A stretch of 64,000 nt of DNA from an uncultured Christensenellaceae bacterium (GTDB lineage Bacteria; Bacillota; Clostridia; Christensenellales; Pumilibacteraceae), in contig CAJULK010000010.1 of the NCBI GenBank assembly GCA_910587455.1, forward strand, positions 33,304-97,303. Direction: 5' to 3'. Below are positions 18,599 through 28,131 of the stretch, piece by piece. The stretch's first letter is position 1. The number at the start of each line of letters is the position of its first letter. The notes below the pieces were generated by a model. It was not told the origin of the DNA and made no database searches. It was given only the letters and a program-made list of their open reading frames with translations. Position numbers and translations under genes: made by a program.

Positions 18599-19189
18599 TT
18601 AGTCTTTCAAAACCTCCCGGTTCTTTATCAGATAGTGTGCGCCCGATATGAGCGTAAGAAGCGTCGCGGCGACCAACCCGCCGAACCCTGCGTAATAAAA
18701 AACGAGCGCTGCGATATGATTCCAATTAGCGAAGTCCGGCACCGGAATAAGCGCGAAAATAGCCGACATCTGAACCCATGTTTTTATCTTGCCTATCATG
18801 TCGGCGGGCAGCACAACGCCTTTGTTTGCGGCTACCGTGCGGAATCCGCTTATCATAAGCTCGCGCATAAGAATTATCATCGTGCATACCGCGACCGATA
18901 TGGCGAAAACATTCTGCGGCGCGACGTACGGCGGAGTGATGCATATAGCTATAAGCGCGCACGCAACTATCATCTTGTCCGCTATCGGATCGAGAAACTT
19001 CCCGAACGCCGTAACAAGATTGTTCTTGCGCGCGATATATCCGTCTATAAAATCGGTCATGCACGCTAGCGCAAACACGCAAGCCGCGGCGAGCGTATGC
19101 CCCTCAAACTCCACGAAAAACAGCACCGCAAACACGGGTATCATGAGAATCCGAAACAGGGTTATTTTATTGGGTAAATTCATGCTCAT
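18599..19189 (-). CDS. pgsA: CDP-diacylglycerol-glycerol-3-phosphate 3-phosphatidyltransferase
   Basis: Makes phosphatidylglycerophosphate at the membrane; 196 residues with several hydrophobic helices. The CDP-alcohol phosphotransferase motif is complete: DFIDGYIARK, then GKFLDPIADK. I chose ATG 19189 because GGAG lies 7 nt upstream and it makes a 4-nt ATGA overlap with rimO. ATG codons 6 nt either side are also possible. Confidence 0.95.
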   Translation of the reverse strand: MSMNLPNKITLFRILMIPVFAVLFFVEFEGHTLAAACVFALACMTDFIDGYIARKNNLVTAFGKFLDPIADKMIVACALIAICITPPYVAPQNVFAISVAVCTMIILMRELMISGFRTVAANKGVVLPADMIGKIKTWVQMSAIFALIPVPDFANWNHIAALVFYYAGFGGLVAATLLTLISGAHYLIKNREVLKD

Positions 19190-20505
19190 TGACATTCTCC
19201 GTCGGCAGCGGCTACGGCTTCGCCGTAAAGATCGTAATCGTCGCTGTCCGTAATTTTTATTTTATAAACCTTGCCCACATCTGCTTCCGCAGCAGTAAAG
19301 TATACGCGTCCGTCCACATCGGGCGCTTGAAACTCGGCGCGTCCCATGAACATATTCTTGTCAAAATCTATGTCCTCATACAACACGTCTACCGTTTTCC
19401 CGACCAAACTACCGCCGAACTCGCGCGTGACCGCCGTCGCTATCTCGCCGAGTATTTTTACGCGCTTTATCTTTTCGGACTTTTTGACCTGACCGCCCAG
19501 CCGCGCAGCCGCCGTACCGTCCTCTTTGGAATATGCGAATATGCCTGCATACTCTGGTTTTGCGCTTCGCACGAAATCGCAAAGCTCGCCGAATTCGGTT
19601 TCTGTTTCATTGGGGAATCCTACCATGAGCGTGGTGCGCACCGTAATGCCGCGCGCGTGAAGTTTGTCCGTAAGCGCGCGTATGTCCGCACCCGTCGTAC
19701 GCCTGTTCATCAGCTTGAGTATCTTGTCGGACACATGCTGTACGGGCACGTCTATGTACTTGACTATTTTATCCGACGACGCGATCTTATCTATGAGCGC
19801 GTCCGTCACCTTTTCGGGATAGCAATACAAGAGCCTGATCTTAACGTCGAGACGTTCGAGTTCGGTCAAAAGCGAGATCAGAGAATCGCCTATATCCTCG
19901 CCGTACCGCGTAACGTCCTGCGCGACCAATATCAGTTCTTTAACGCCGTCGTTTACAAGCCCCTCGGCTTCCGCAACGATATCTGCCGCCCGACGCGAAC
20001 GGTACCCGCCGCGTATAGACGGGATCGTGCAAAAAGTACATCTGTTATTGCAGCCCTCGGCTATCTTCAAGTACGCCACGTGCGGAAACGTGGTGAGAAG
20101 TCTCGGCGTATTTTCGGCGGCGTCGAAGTTTTCGGCTTCGCTCTCATTCGAGCGATCCGAAAGTCCTTCTATGATATCGGTTATTTTATCGTACTCGAAA
20201 GCGCCCAAAAACGCATCAGCTTCGGGCAATTCGTCAATAAGCTCCGCGCGGTATTTTTGCGGCAAACACCCCGTGACTATTATTTTTTCGCACTTGCCCG
20301 CTTTTTTAAGTTCGGCACACTCGAGTATAGTCTCTATGCTCTCGCTGCGGGCACTCTCTATAAACGCGCAAGTATTTATTATAATTACATCCGCGTCTTT
20401 GACGTCCGATACCGAATAGCCTTTTTGGGCTATGCGGTACAGCATGTGCTCCGTATCTATTCTGTTCTTGTCGCACCCCAGCGAAATTACGGCTATTTTT
20501 TTCAT
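19186..20505 (-). CDS. rimO: Ribosomal protein S12 methylthiotransferase RimO
   Basis: Radical-SAM enzyme that adds a methylthio group to S12; 439 residues. The N-terminal UPF0004 domain has ISLGCDKNRIDTE and NTCAFIESA. The radical-SAM cluster is CNNRCTFC. A TRAM-like domain closes the protein. The DKN pattern near the start favours RimO over MiaB. It overlaps its neighbours by 4 nt on each side, which indicates translational coupling. Confidence 0.95.
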   Translation of the reverse strand: MKKIAVISLGCDKNRIDTEHMLYRIAQKGYSVSDVKDADVIIINTCAFIESARSESIETILECAELKKAGKCEKIIVTGCLPQKYRAELIDELPEADAFLGAFEYDKITDIIEGLSDRSNESEAENFDAAENTPRLLTTFPHVAYLKIAEGCNNRCTFCTIPSIRGGYRSRRAADIVAEAEGLVNDGVKELILVAQDVTRYGEDIGDSLISLLTELERLDVKIRLLYCYPEKVTDALIDKIASSDKIVKYIDVPVQHVSDKILKLMNRRTTGADIRALTDKLHARGITVRTTLMVGFPNETETEFGELCDFVRSAKPEYAGIFAYSKEDGTAAARLGGQVKKSEKIKRVKILGEIATAVTREFGGSLVGKTVDVLYEDIDFDKNMFMGRAEFQAPDVDGRVYFTAAEADVGKVYKIKITDSDDYDLYGEAVAAADGECQ

Positions 20506-21959
20506 GTTCCGTCACCCTGCCCAAAGCGCGCCCCGTATTTATCGGCGGCGTCATTTGCCGTTATCTTCACGCTGCGCACGGGACTGTCCGCACGTTCATC
20601 GCCGAGACAGCCCTCCGCCGACATTATATCCAATATTTTTTTTGCCTGAACGTATCCTATCCCCAGATCGTGCTGCATGTCGGGAACGGATATTTCTCCC
20701 GCCTCGACCGCCGTCGCAAGCGCGCGCACGAAAAGCTCTTTCAATTCGGGTTCGGATGTCGAAAAACTCGGCTTGACGTCGATACCGTCGGCGCTGCCGT
20801 GAACGTACGCTTCGCCTACCGCAGTTACCGAATACTTGGACGAAGCAGCGTCTTTAGCAATAAACCCGCGCGCTTCCAATCCGTCCAGAATACGCATTGC
20901 TCTGGCATAACCCACGGAAAATCTGCGCTGAACGGTAGATGCGGAAATATATCCGTGGTGCATCGCCGCTTGAAGCGCTTCGACTGCAAGCGGGTCGCAA
21001 CTCATTTCGGGCATATGCTTTATATCGCGCGCCGACGAACCGCTGCGGTCGGAATGAGTTTGTAAATACACTATTACGTTTAATATATCGAGTGCGTCCG
21101 CGTATACTCTTTTCGTTTTTTCGGGCGCTGCCGCGTATGCGGGATAAAACAACATTTCGTCGTTGCCGAGCCGTTCGGCGCCGGCGGTATGCAATATAGT
21201 TTGCGATTCCGCGGCGGTAGACGTACAAAACGCTATGCGCGACGGGATGCTCGACGCTATACGCATGGAAAGAACGGTATTCGTCGGCATGGCGGTAGCA
21301 ATCGCAAGATACATGCCTACGCTTCTGCCCTTGGAAGCCAAGCCGGCAACGGCTTTTTCTACGCGCACGCGCTTTTCGCCGAGCATAAACTCGGACAGTT
21401 CTGCGATAACGACGATCGTCTTAGTAAGCTTTTCGCCGCGAACTTCGCCTTTGCGCACACGCTCGTTGTAATCGTCTATACAGGAAGCGCCGCATGCCGA
21501 AAACAGCTCGACGCGGCGATCCGCTTCCGTAAGCGCAAATTCGAGCGACGCGACCGCGACCGTTCTGTCGCGTATAAGTCCAGAATCGGACAGATGCGGC
21601 ATACCCTCGTATTTTTTGAAATAACCCTTATCGGAATCTATAAGCATAAACCTTACGTCGCTCGGCGCGGCTTTGTAAATTATGCTTACTACCAAACAGT
21701 CCAAAAACATCGCGCAACCGCTGCCCGTCCGCCCCGCGACGATGATCTGCGGCGCTCTTTCAAAGTCGCACAACACTGTTTCTCCGCGGTCGTTCTTGCC
21801 TACCGCAAACGCAAGCGGCGAACGCGCGGATATAAAATCTTCCGCTCGGATTATTTCGTTCAGACCGATTATATCCGTCTGTCCCGTACGACCGTAATCG
21901 GTAAGAAGATCTGCGGGCGGAGGCACGTATCTATTCGTATTTTCGTTTCTTTCACTCAT
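20502..21959 (-). CDS. FtsK paralogue with inactivated ATPase and two winged-helix (gamma-like) domains
   Basis: 485 residues related to the motor and gamma part of the adjacent FtsK, without membrane or linker segments. The Walker A reads AGRTGSGCAMFLDCL: the essential Lys is Cys82 and the following Ser is Ala83. The Walker B reads IVVIAELSEFML, with Asp replaced by Ala186. Other FtsK landmarks persist (FMLIDSDKGYFKKYEGMPHL, NDEMLFYPAYAAA). Two gamma-like wHTH units follow: STVQRRFSVGYARAMRILDG, which keeps the QRRF-GYARA pattern, and PDMQHDLGIGYVQAKKILDI, which has lost QRRF. It should bind DNA or FtsK but not hydrolyse ATP. It lies 80 nt downstream of ftsK and overlaps rimO by 4 nt. The role is unknown. 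Confidence 0.85.
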   Translation of the reverse strand: MSERNENTNRYVPPPADLLTDYGRTGQTDIIGLNEIIRAEDFISARSPLAFAVGKNDRGETVLCDFERAPQIIVAGRTGSGCAMFLDCLVVSIIYKAAPSDVRFMLIDSDKGYFKKYEGMPHLSDSGLIRDRTVAVASLEFALTEADRRVELFSACGASCIDDYNERVRKGEVRGEKLTKTIVVIAELSEFMLGEKRVRVEKAVAGLASKGRSVGMYLAIATAMPTNTVLSMRIASSIPSRIAFCTSTAAESQTILHTAGAERLGNDEMLFYPAYAAAPEKTKRVYADALDILNVIVYLQTHSDRSGSSARDIKHMPEMSCDPLAVEALQAAMHHGYISASTVQRRFSVGYARAMRILDGLEARGFIAKDAASSKYSVTAVGEAYVHGSADGIDVKPSFSTSEPELKELFVRALATAVEAGEISVPDMQHDLGIGYVQAKKILDIMSAEGCLGDERADSPVRSVKITANDAADKYGARFGQGDGT

Positions 21960-22039
21960 GCTTTATCCAATTTCGTGTGCCGCGGCAGAGACGAACCACA
22001 TTCCGCCGTCCGATATCGGTACGTATATTCCTGCCTGCG

Positions 22040-25000
22040 TCAGCCCTCGTCGCTCGAATCGCCGAACTCTGCGCGGTACTGCTCGGGCGTCATCAAAACG
22101 TCGCGCGGCTTGCTGTTGCCCGTGCTCGGTCCGATATACCCGCTTTCTTCGAGCGAATCTATGATACGCGCCGCACGCGCATAACCGATAGCAAACCTGC
22201 GCTGAATGACGGAGGTGGATATCTGTTTTGCCGTGACCGCTTGCGCGAGGACTCGCGGCAATAACGGATCGGTATTCGACGCTTCGCCGCCGCCACCGCC
22301 GCCGCTTCCGCCGTTGCCGAACACGAACTTCGACGCGTCCTCGTTGAAGTCCGTTTCGAAGTGATCCTTTATATAGTTGACTACCGCGGCGACTTCCGTG
22401 CCGCTTATGAACGAACCTTGCACGCGCAGCGGCGCCGAGAACGTTACGGGATAGAACAGCATGTCGCCGTTGCCCAAAAGTTCTTCGGCACCCGTCATAT
22501 CGAGTATGATACGCGAATCTATCTGCTGCGACACCTTGAACGATATTCGGCTCGTAAGGTTGGTCTTGATCGTACCCGTGATAACGTCCGCCGACGGGCG
22601 CTGCGTCGCCACAATAAGGTGGATGCCCGCCGCGCGCGCCTTTGCCGCAATTACCATGATACGGTTTTCTATCTCGCCCTTATACTGCGACGCCATAAGG
22701 TCGGCAAGCTCGTCCACTATAACGATGATGTGCGGCATTTTGTCTATCGTGCCGTTTTCCACATCGGGCAGTTTGTTAAATTCGGAAACCTGTCCGCACG
22801 CATACTTTTGAAGCAGCGTGTATCGCCGTTCCATTTCGTTTGCCGCCCATTTGAGCGCATTGAGCGCCTCTTGCTGCTCGACGACTATCTTGTCGAGCAA
22901 AAGGTGCGGCATTCCGCCGTACTTGCTGAACTCTACGCGCTTGGGGTCTATCAGAATAAAGCGCACGTCCTCGGGACTCGATTTATAAAGCAGACTGACA
23001 AGCAAGCCGTTTAAGCACGCGCTCTTGCCGCTGCCCGTTTGTCCCGCTATGAGAAGGTGCGGAATCTTTTCGAGATCGCAAAGCACCATGTCGCCGCTTA
23101 TATCTTTGCCGACGGAGAAAGTAAGCGGAGATTTGGCTTTTGCGAATTTGGAATGTTCTATGACTTCGCGAAGCCCTATCGTTTCCTGTTCCGCATTAGG
23201 CACTTCTATGCCGACGGCGCGTTTTCCCGGTATAGGCGCTTCGATACGTATGCTCTTTGCCGCAAGCTCGTACTTGATGTCGGCGCTGCGCGCTTCTATC
23301 GACTTAACTGTAACGCCCGACGGAACTTCGAGCTCGTACCGCGTTACCGTAGGACCGGGCACGATATTTATGACCTTGACTTCCGCTTTAAGATAACCGC
23401 TTATTACCTGTTCGAGTATTTCCGCCTTGTGCGCAAGATCCTCTTGCGAAACTTCGTTCTTGGGACGAACCTGCAAAAGGTCAATGGGCGGCGGCGTGTA
23501 ATTGTATTTTTTACTGCGCTTTTTCTCGTTGATGACGACCGTTTCTTCCGCTTGTTTTTTCATCACGCTGTCGAGCGTGATCTGATTTTCGAGCGGCGCG
23601 TTGCGCTTTTCGCGTTTCGGCTGCTTTTGCCCCGACGTTTTTATCTGCTCGACGTCGCCCGAATCCGCAGACACGTACATTCCCGAAAGATCGTCGCCGG
23701 CGATGATATCGCTTGTAACGTCGTGCTTTTCAGAAAGATCGATAACGGGCGCGTCCGAAATAACGAGCGAACTTCTTCCGCCCGACGCGTCGGACGTCGA
23801 ATCCGAGACCTTTATGTTGCTCGCATCGGTTATGCCGTCGGGATCCGTAACGGGATCGGCGCCGTTCGAAGCGGTGAGAATGTTCGGAGATTTGGGCGCG
23901 GCGGCAAAAGCGCTTCCGTCCAAAATATCGTCGTCGCCGTCATCTATAAGATCGTCGGCGGGCGCTTCGGCAAAGCGATCGCGCTCCTCGAACGCGTCGA
24001 ATATCTCCTCTTCGGCTTCCTCTTGCGCGGCGGACAACGATGCGGAATTGGCTTCTATCATAGCCTTGAACTTATCGTCGAACGTCATCGGCGCAGGCTC
24101 GGGCGCAGGCTCGGGTTCGGGCGGCTTTACCGACGCGTCGATAATATCGTCGAGCTGCGGCGCCGAAGAATAATCGGGCTTGAAAAACGGCGCAGACACG
24201 CCCGTGCCGCGCGCGTCGTATCGCGGCTCGTCGGCGGGCTTCAGCCTGTCGGCGTCCATAATATCGTCGGCGTTGTTGAATTCTATATTTTTTACGGGCG
24301 GGAACACGATATCGGTTATACCGTTCGTTCCGTCGTAATCTTTGCGCGTGGGACGTTCGGTCGCAGGCTCGTACGCCTGCGCCGGCGCGCCTTTGCCGCG
24401 GACGTCTATTATGCCGTCGTCCGCAGTATATTCGGACAGCGCGTCGTCGCGCTTTTGAGAGCGCACATATGCGTCGTTGTTTTGCCGTTCGGCTTTGGGG
24501 AACGCTTCCTCGTGCGTTTCTTCGCGGTAGCGCCTGCCGAACTCTTCCGTCTCTTCCCTGCCAATCGCGGCGGCGTCGCCGTAAATGGCCGAAAGAGCGG
24601 ATGCGCCGGACCCTGTTCGCGCACGGTTATCCGTAAACGCCTGTTCTATAGTCATGAGCGGCGACGGACCGTACGACGTAACGTTGCGCTTTTCGCGCAC
24701 GGGAATATCGGACGCTACGCCCGTCTCCGAAACGACCGATGGTGCGTGCGGAGTGACTGTGCCTATATACAGCTCGCGCACCGTATCGACGGGCACGACC
24801 TTGCCGGGCTCTCCGCGCGTCGCGAAGTTGCTCGACGGTTTTTTTGCGGGCTTGGGCTGTTCGGGGAGCTGAGTCTTGCGCGCGCGAAGTCTGCCGATAA
24901 GTCCCGTCATGAATATAACCGTCACGATTATCGCGACGGAAAAAATAACGTAACATGCGATCTCGGTTATAAGCGCCTGCAAGCCGTACGAAATAGCGCC

Positions 25001-25396
25001 GAACACGACTCCGCCCGCAGTGAATTTAACATCGTAAACGTTAGCCATGTACGAAGAAAAAGGTTTGTCGAGATAAGAATGTGTTGTGGCGAGCTGCAAA
25101 ATTACGAGTAGGAAAAAAACCGTCAGTATTACGCAAACGGTCGTGCGCGCCGACGGTCTTCCGCGGCGCAAAAGTATGCATATTCCGAGTGCCGCGAGCG
25201 CGACGAGCATGGGATAGGACGCAAACCCGAACACGCCGAGCATTACGTTGAAAATAGCCATGCTGAACACGCCGAGCATGGGCGGAATAGCTATACACAG
25301 CAATATAAACAACGAAATAATAGCAATCACTATTCCGAGTTTGTCGTGATTGCCCGTCGGTTTATTATTTCTTTCTCCGAACCTTTTGTTAGCCAA
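22040..25396 (-). CDS. ftsK: DNA translocase FtsK/SpoIIIE
   Basis: Septal DNA pump; about 1118 residues. Four N-terminal membrane helices are followed by a long acidic, Pro-rich linker with PEPAPEPAP repeats (about residues 170-620). The RecA-like motor has Walker A AGQTGSGKSACLNGLL and Walker B IVIVDELADLM. A C-terminal gamma domain (STSVIQRRFAIGYARAARII) follows a Gly-rich hinge. I prefer TTG 25396, which has GAGG 6 nt upstream and gives MANKRFGERNN; GTG 25429 is an alternative. It leads the long operon ending at queA. Confidence 0.95.
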   Translation of the reverse strand: MANKRFGERNNKPTGNHDKLGIVIAIISLFILLCIAIPPMLGVFSMAIFNVMLGVFGFASYPMLVALAALGICILLRRGRPSARTTVCVILTVFFLLVILQLATTHSYLDKPFSSYMANVYDVKFTAGGVVFGAISYGLQALITEIACYVIFSVAIIVTVIFMTGLIGRLRARKTQLPEQPKPAKKPSSNFATRGEPGKVVPVDTVRELYIGTVTPHAPSVVSETGVASDIPVREKRNVTSYGPSPLMTIEQAFTDNRARTGSGASALSAIYGDAAAIGREETEEFGRRYREETHEEAFPKAERQNNDAYVRSQKRDDALSEYTADDGIIDVRGKGAPAQAYEPATERPTRKDYDGTNGITDIVFPPVKNIEFNNADDIMDADRLKPADEPRYDARGTGVSAPFFKPDYSSAPQLDDIIDASVKPPEPEPAPEPAPMTFDDKFKAMIEANSASLSAAQEEAEEEIFDAFEERDRFAEAPADDLIDDGDDDILDGSAFAAAPKSPNILTASNGADPVTDPDGITDASNIKVSDSTSDASGGRSSLVISDAPVIDLSEKHDVTSDIIAGDDLSGMYVSADSGDVEQIKTSGQKQPKREKRNAPLENQITLDSVMKKQAEETVVINEKKRSKKYNYTPPPIDLLQVRPKNEVSQEDLAHKAEILEQVISGYLKAEVKVINIVPGPTVTRYELEVPSGVTVKSIEARSADIKYELAAKSIRIEAPIPGKRAVGIEVPNAEQETIGLREVIEHSKFAKAKSPLTFSVGKDISGDMVLCDLEKIPHLLIAGQTGSGKSACLNGLLVSLLYKSSPEDVRFILIDPKRVEFSKYGGMPHLLLDKIVVEQQEALNALKWAANEMERRYTLLQKYACGQVSEFNKLPDVENGTIDKMPHIIVIVDELADLMASQYKGEIENRIMVIAAKARAAGIHLIVATQRPSADVITGTIKTNLTSRISFKVSQQIDSRIILDMTGAEELLGNGDMLFYPVTFSAPLRVQGSFISGTEVAAVVNYIKDHFETDFNEDASKFVFGNGGSGGGGGGEASNTDPLLPRVLAQAVTAKQISTSVIQRRFAIGYARAARIIDSLEESGYIGPSTGNSKPRDVLMTPEQYRAEFGDSSDEG

Positions 25397-25447
25397 AATA
25401 CGCCTCGCGGTAAATGTTATTAAAAACACATACTTCTACTGATTACA

Positions 25448-25477
25448 AGTATATCATAAAGCGGTGTGTTTTTTCAA
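25448..25477 (-). promoter_or_regulatory. ftsK operon promoter
   Basis: TTGAAA (25477-25472), an 18-bp spacer and TATACT (25453-25448). The rest of the 25397-25675 gap shows no gene. Confidence 0.7.
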
Positions 25478-25675
25478 GTCTTTGCGGTAAATATTTAATT
25501 TTTTTTTGAATATCCGAAAAACCGATTGGAAATTCCCATATTCGCGTCCGCACTATGCGGCGATTATAAACTTTTATAAAAAGTCTATCCCCCATCTCGG
25601 AATAACTGTCGTCCTACGTACCGCCGACATGCCCCGACCAATTCGATTGCGCGCGACACAGCGGCAAGCATGCCG

Positions 25676-26212
25676 TCAGTCGCCGCCGTTGCGTTTGAAC
25701 GGATTTTTGAACTTTCCGCCCGCACCGCCGCCGCTCTTACCGCCGGCATGCGAACCCGAATCGGGTTTATTCGCACGTTTTTTATCCGAATCTATCTTGT
25801 TTCCTTCCTCGTCGAAGAACTCGACGTTCTTCACCTCTACCACGGGGCCTTGCTTTTTCTTCTTTTTTTGCAATTCTTCCTCGTGCCGACGCGGCGATCG
25901 GCTCTCGCCGCGGATGTCGAAGCCGAAAAGTCCGCCGAGCAGGCTTGTGAGCGGATCTCCGAAAATATCGTCGAAAATCGACGAGAACGGATCGGTATAT
26001 CCGCCCGAATATCCGTCGTCGTACGATGTGGTAATATAAACGTTGCTCGGATCTATTACCTTGGTATTGTTTTCTTCCTCGCTGTTTTTCTTCTCTTTGC
26101 CGTCATCGTTGCTGCGGCTCGAATCGACGGCCGCGAGATTTTTCACCTCGTAGCCGCAACGCAAACATCTATGTGCGTTGCCCATATCGTGACCACACTG
26201 CGGACAAATCAT
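25676..26212 (-). CDS. Zinc-ribbon protein with disordered charged body, function unknown
   Basis: 178 residues. The N-terminus has a four-Cys zinc ribbon (CPQCGHDMGNAHRCLRCGY). The rest is low complexity: an acidic Asn/Glu stretch, a GGYTDPF..FDDIFGDP segment, a run of Lys (QKKKKKQ) and a Gly/Lys-rich tail. There is no membrane segment or signal peptide. The gene has its own perfect promoter and a GAGG ribosome site. I do not recognise a family beyond the ribbon. Confidence 0.8.
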   Translation of the reverse strand: MICPQCGHDMGNAHRCLRCGYEVKNLAAVDSSRSNDDGKEKKNSEEENNTKVIDPSNVYITTSYDDGYSGGYTDPFSSIFDDIFGDPLTSLLGGLFGFDIRGESRSPRRHEEELQKKKKKQGPVVEVKNVEFFDEEGNKIDSDKKRANKPDSGSHAGGKSGGGAGGKFKNPFKRNGGD

Positions 26213-26241
26213 AACAACCTCAAATCCTCTTTACATCTATC

Positions 26242-26270
26242 ATTATAATAACCGAAATCGGATTTGTCAA
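26242..26270 (-). promoter_or_regulatory. Promoter of the zinc-ribbon gene
   Basis: TTGACA (26270-26265), a 17-bp spacer and TATAAT (26247-26242); full consensus. Confidence 0.85.
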
Positions 26271-26324
26271 CTTTTTAACATCGTTTATGCGCTTTTGGTG
26301 CCGCAAATAAAGCGTTCGATATTT

Positions 26325-28022
26325 TTATGCCCTGTAATTATCTATATTATCGTTGAGTGTTTTCAGTTTTTTGCCCATATATTCGGAATACGGCATATTG
26401 ACGGTATTGCCTGCGTCGAACTTTGTATTATTGGGCAGCGTGCACGTCGCAGAAAATGCTGCGTACTTATTTTTATATCCGATCTTGTACGCATCGAACG
26501 CGCTTTCTTTTATCGCGTCGGACGACGCAAACGCGATGAGCCGTTCGCGGTATTTCATAAGGACCGATCCTTCGCCGCAGGGCGCACCCTTGTCTATAAG
26601 TTTAATATACAGAGGATTGGTCTGATTGCCGCGAGCGGCGGTCTGACGGGTATACGGCGTTAGATCGGTGTTTGCGTTGTGCGGATTCCAATCCTTTGTT
26701 ATACCCAAACAACGGTCGTAATCGTACGGAATGAATATAGCCTTGCCGTCGCCGCGGAAATAGATATAAAAGTTGTTCGCATTGTTGCGTATGCAGTCGG
26801 GGTTGCCGATAATATAATTAAGCGCTTCGAACTTAGCGAAATAATCGACGTCGATAAGATCCACGTAATCGCTCGCAGAGCCGACGCCGAGCGCGGATAT
26901 GAAATCGGTCAGCTTGGAGAAATCGCGATTGCCGTTACCGTCCACAACTTTTTTATTGGTCTTTTTGTCGTAGGTATAGAACTTGCCGTTCAGCTCGTCC
27001 TCCACCCCGACGGTCCCGTCCGCGTCGGTAAAGTCTGCGGGCTTGTTCGATCCCCACGAACATTTGTATAGATCGCCGTCCGCGTCGTCGGGCATAGCAC
27101 GCGCGAGAAATACTTCGTCTACCGCTTCGAACAGTTTATACACGCCGAGATTTCTGAACGACTTGTCTTTTTCTTTGGCGGCGACGGCGCACAGCGTGCT
27201 GTCGGGCGCTATTATACCGTTGTCGCGAAACAGCTTCATAGCATATATGTCGCGGACATGGCTGTCGTCGGCGGTGGAATTCCATTTGATATCCACCTTT
27301 TCCATTTTGCCTAACGTTCTGTTTTTGCGCGCCTTGCGCTCGTCTTTGCTTTCCCACACTTTTATTTCGTCTGGGGAATACTCGTCCCCGTCGTCGAAAG
27401 TTTGCGTGAACGACAGCTTAAAGTGCACACTGTCGTAAAAACCGTCGTCATTGTAAAATGATCGACGCGACGTGTTACCCTTCATTCTTACGCCCACTTC
27501 CTCGTAGTAATACTCGAGCGTGCCGTCAGCCGTCGTTATCCCTACGGTGACCGAATCCGCCATACGGTAAATGGGAGATTTTCCGCCGATAAAATTCCAA
27601 TAATCGCGGTCGAGCTTTTTCCACTCCGCGTCGGACATATCTATATCGAGTTTGACGGTAGAGCCCGCGTCGAACAGCGCGTCGTATACCGAATCCTCCG
27701 CGCCCGACACATAGGTCGCAGTAAAGGTCTGCGCGGCCGTATACGTTTTATCCGAATCGAACCGCTCGTCGCCGCAATACCATCCGGCAAACGCATATCC
27801 GTCGCGCACGGGCGAATCGTCGAGTTCGACTTTTCCGTTTTTGTCGGCAACAACGGTCACGCCGTTCTTTCCGTCGCGGAACGCGCCGTCGCCGCAATCG
27901 AATGTAAGCTCTACGGTTTCCGCAGTATCGTTGCCGCCGTTGTCGCCGCCGACAGTAGGCGCGCATGCGGCAAAAACAAAACATGCCGCCGTGATCATTC
28001 CCGCTATAAGTATCTTTTTCAT
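26325..28022 (-). CDS. CotH-family lipoprotein with an InlB-type repeat
   Basis: 565 residues. The lipoprotein signal MKKILIAGMITAACFVFAAC ends at a lipobox Cys, so it is probably anchored outside the membrane. Next is an InlB/Listeria-Bacteroides-type repeat (YAFAGWYCGDERFD), then a CotH domain (VGVRMKGNTSRRSF, LGVYKLFEAVDEVFLAR, IFIPYDYDRCLG). CotH proteins are atypical kinases, in spore formers acting on coat proteins; an extracellular lipoprotein form may bind or modify surface partners. ATG 28022 lies 6 nt after TATAAT with no ribosome site, giving leaderless geometry; upstream in-frame ATG and GTG lie on or beside the -10 and are unlikely. Confidence 0.88.
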   Translation of the reverse strand: MKKILIAGMITAACFVFAACAPTVGGDNGGNDTAETVELTFDCGDGAFRDGKNGVTVVADKNGKVELDDSPVRDGYAFAGWYCGDERFDSDKTYTAAQTFTATYVSGAEDSVYDALFDAGSTVKLDIDMSDAEWKKLDRDYWNFIGGKSPIYRMADSVTVGITTADGTLEYYYEEVGVRMKGNTSRRSFYNDDGFYDSVHFKLSFTQTFDDGDEYSPDEIKVWESKDERKARKNRTLGKMEKVDIKWNSTADDSHVRDIYAMKLFRDNGIIAPDSTLCAVAAKEKDKSFRNLGVYKLFEAVDEVFLARAMPDDADGDLYKCSWGSNKPADFTDADGTVGVEDELNGKFYTYDKKTNKKVVDGNGNRDFSKLTDFISALGVGSASDYVDLIDVDYFAKFEALNYIIGNPDCIRNNANNFYIYFRGDGKAIFIPYDYDRCLGITKDWNPHNANTDLTPYTRQTAARGNQTNPLYIKLIDKGAPCGEGSVLMKYRERLIAFASSDAIKESAFDAYKIGYKNKYAAFSATCTLPNNTKFDAGNTVNMPYSEYMGKKLKTLNDNIDNYRA

Positions 28023-28028
28023 GCGCAT

Positions 28029-28065
28029 ATTATAGCACACGCAAACCGTTTAATCAACGGTTTGC
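28029..28065 (-). promoter_or_regulatory. CotH-gene promoter with overlapping perfect palindrome
   Basis: TTGATT (28057-28052), a 17-bp spacer and TATAAT (28034-28029), with TG one base before the -10. An 11-bp-arm inverted repeat, CGCAAACCGTT-taatc-AACGGTTTGCG (28040-28066), covers the -35 and most of the spacer. A protein bound there would block this promoter. Confidence 0.65.
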
Positions 28066-28096
28066 GCGCGGTTAATTAAATTTTCCCGTCAACCTC

Positions 28097-28125
28097 TCGA
28101 CATGCGCCGCGAGACGTGATATAAT
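28097..28125 (+). promoter_or_regulatory. Promoter of the small membrane protein (leaderless geometry)
   Basis: TCGACA (28097-28102), a 17-bp spacer and TATAAT (28120-28125), then 6 nt to GTG 28132. Confidence 0.65.
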
Positions 28126-28131
28126 ACATGC

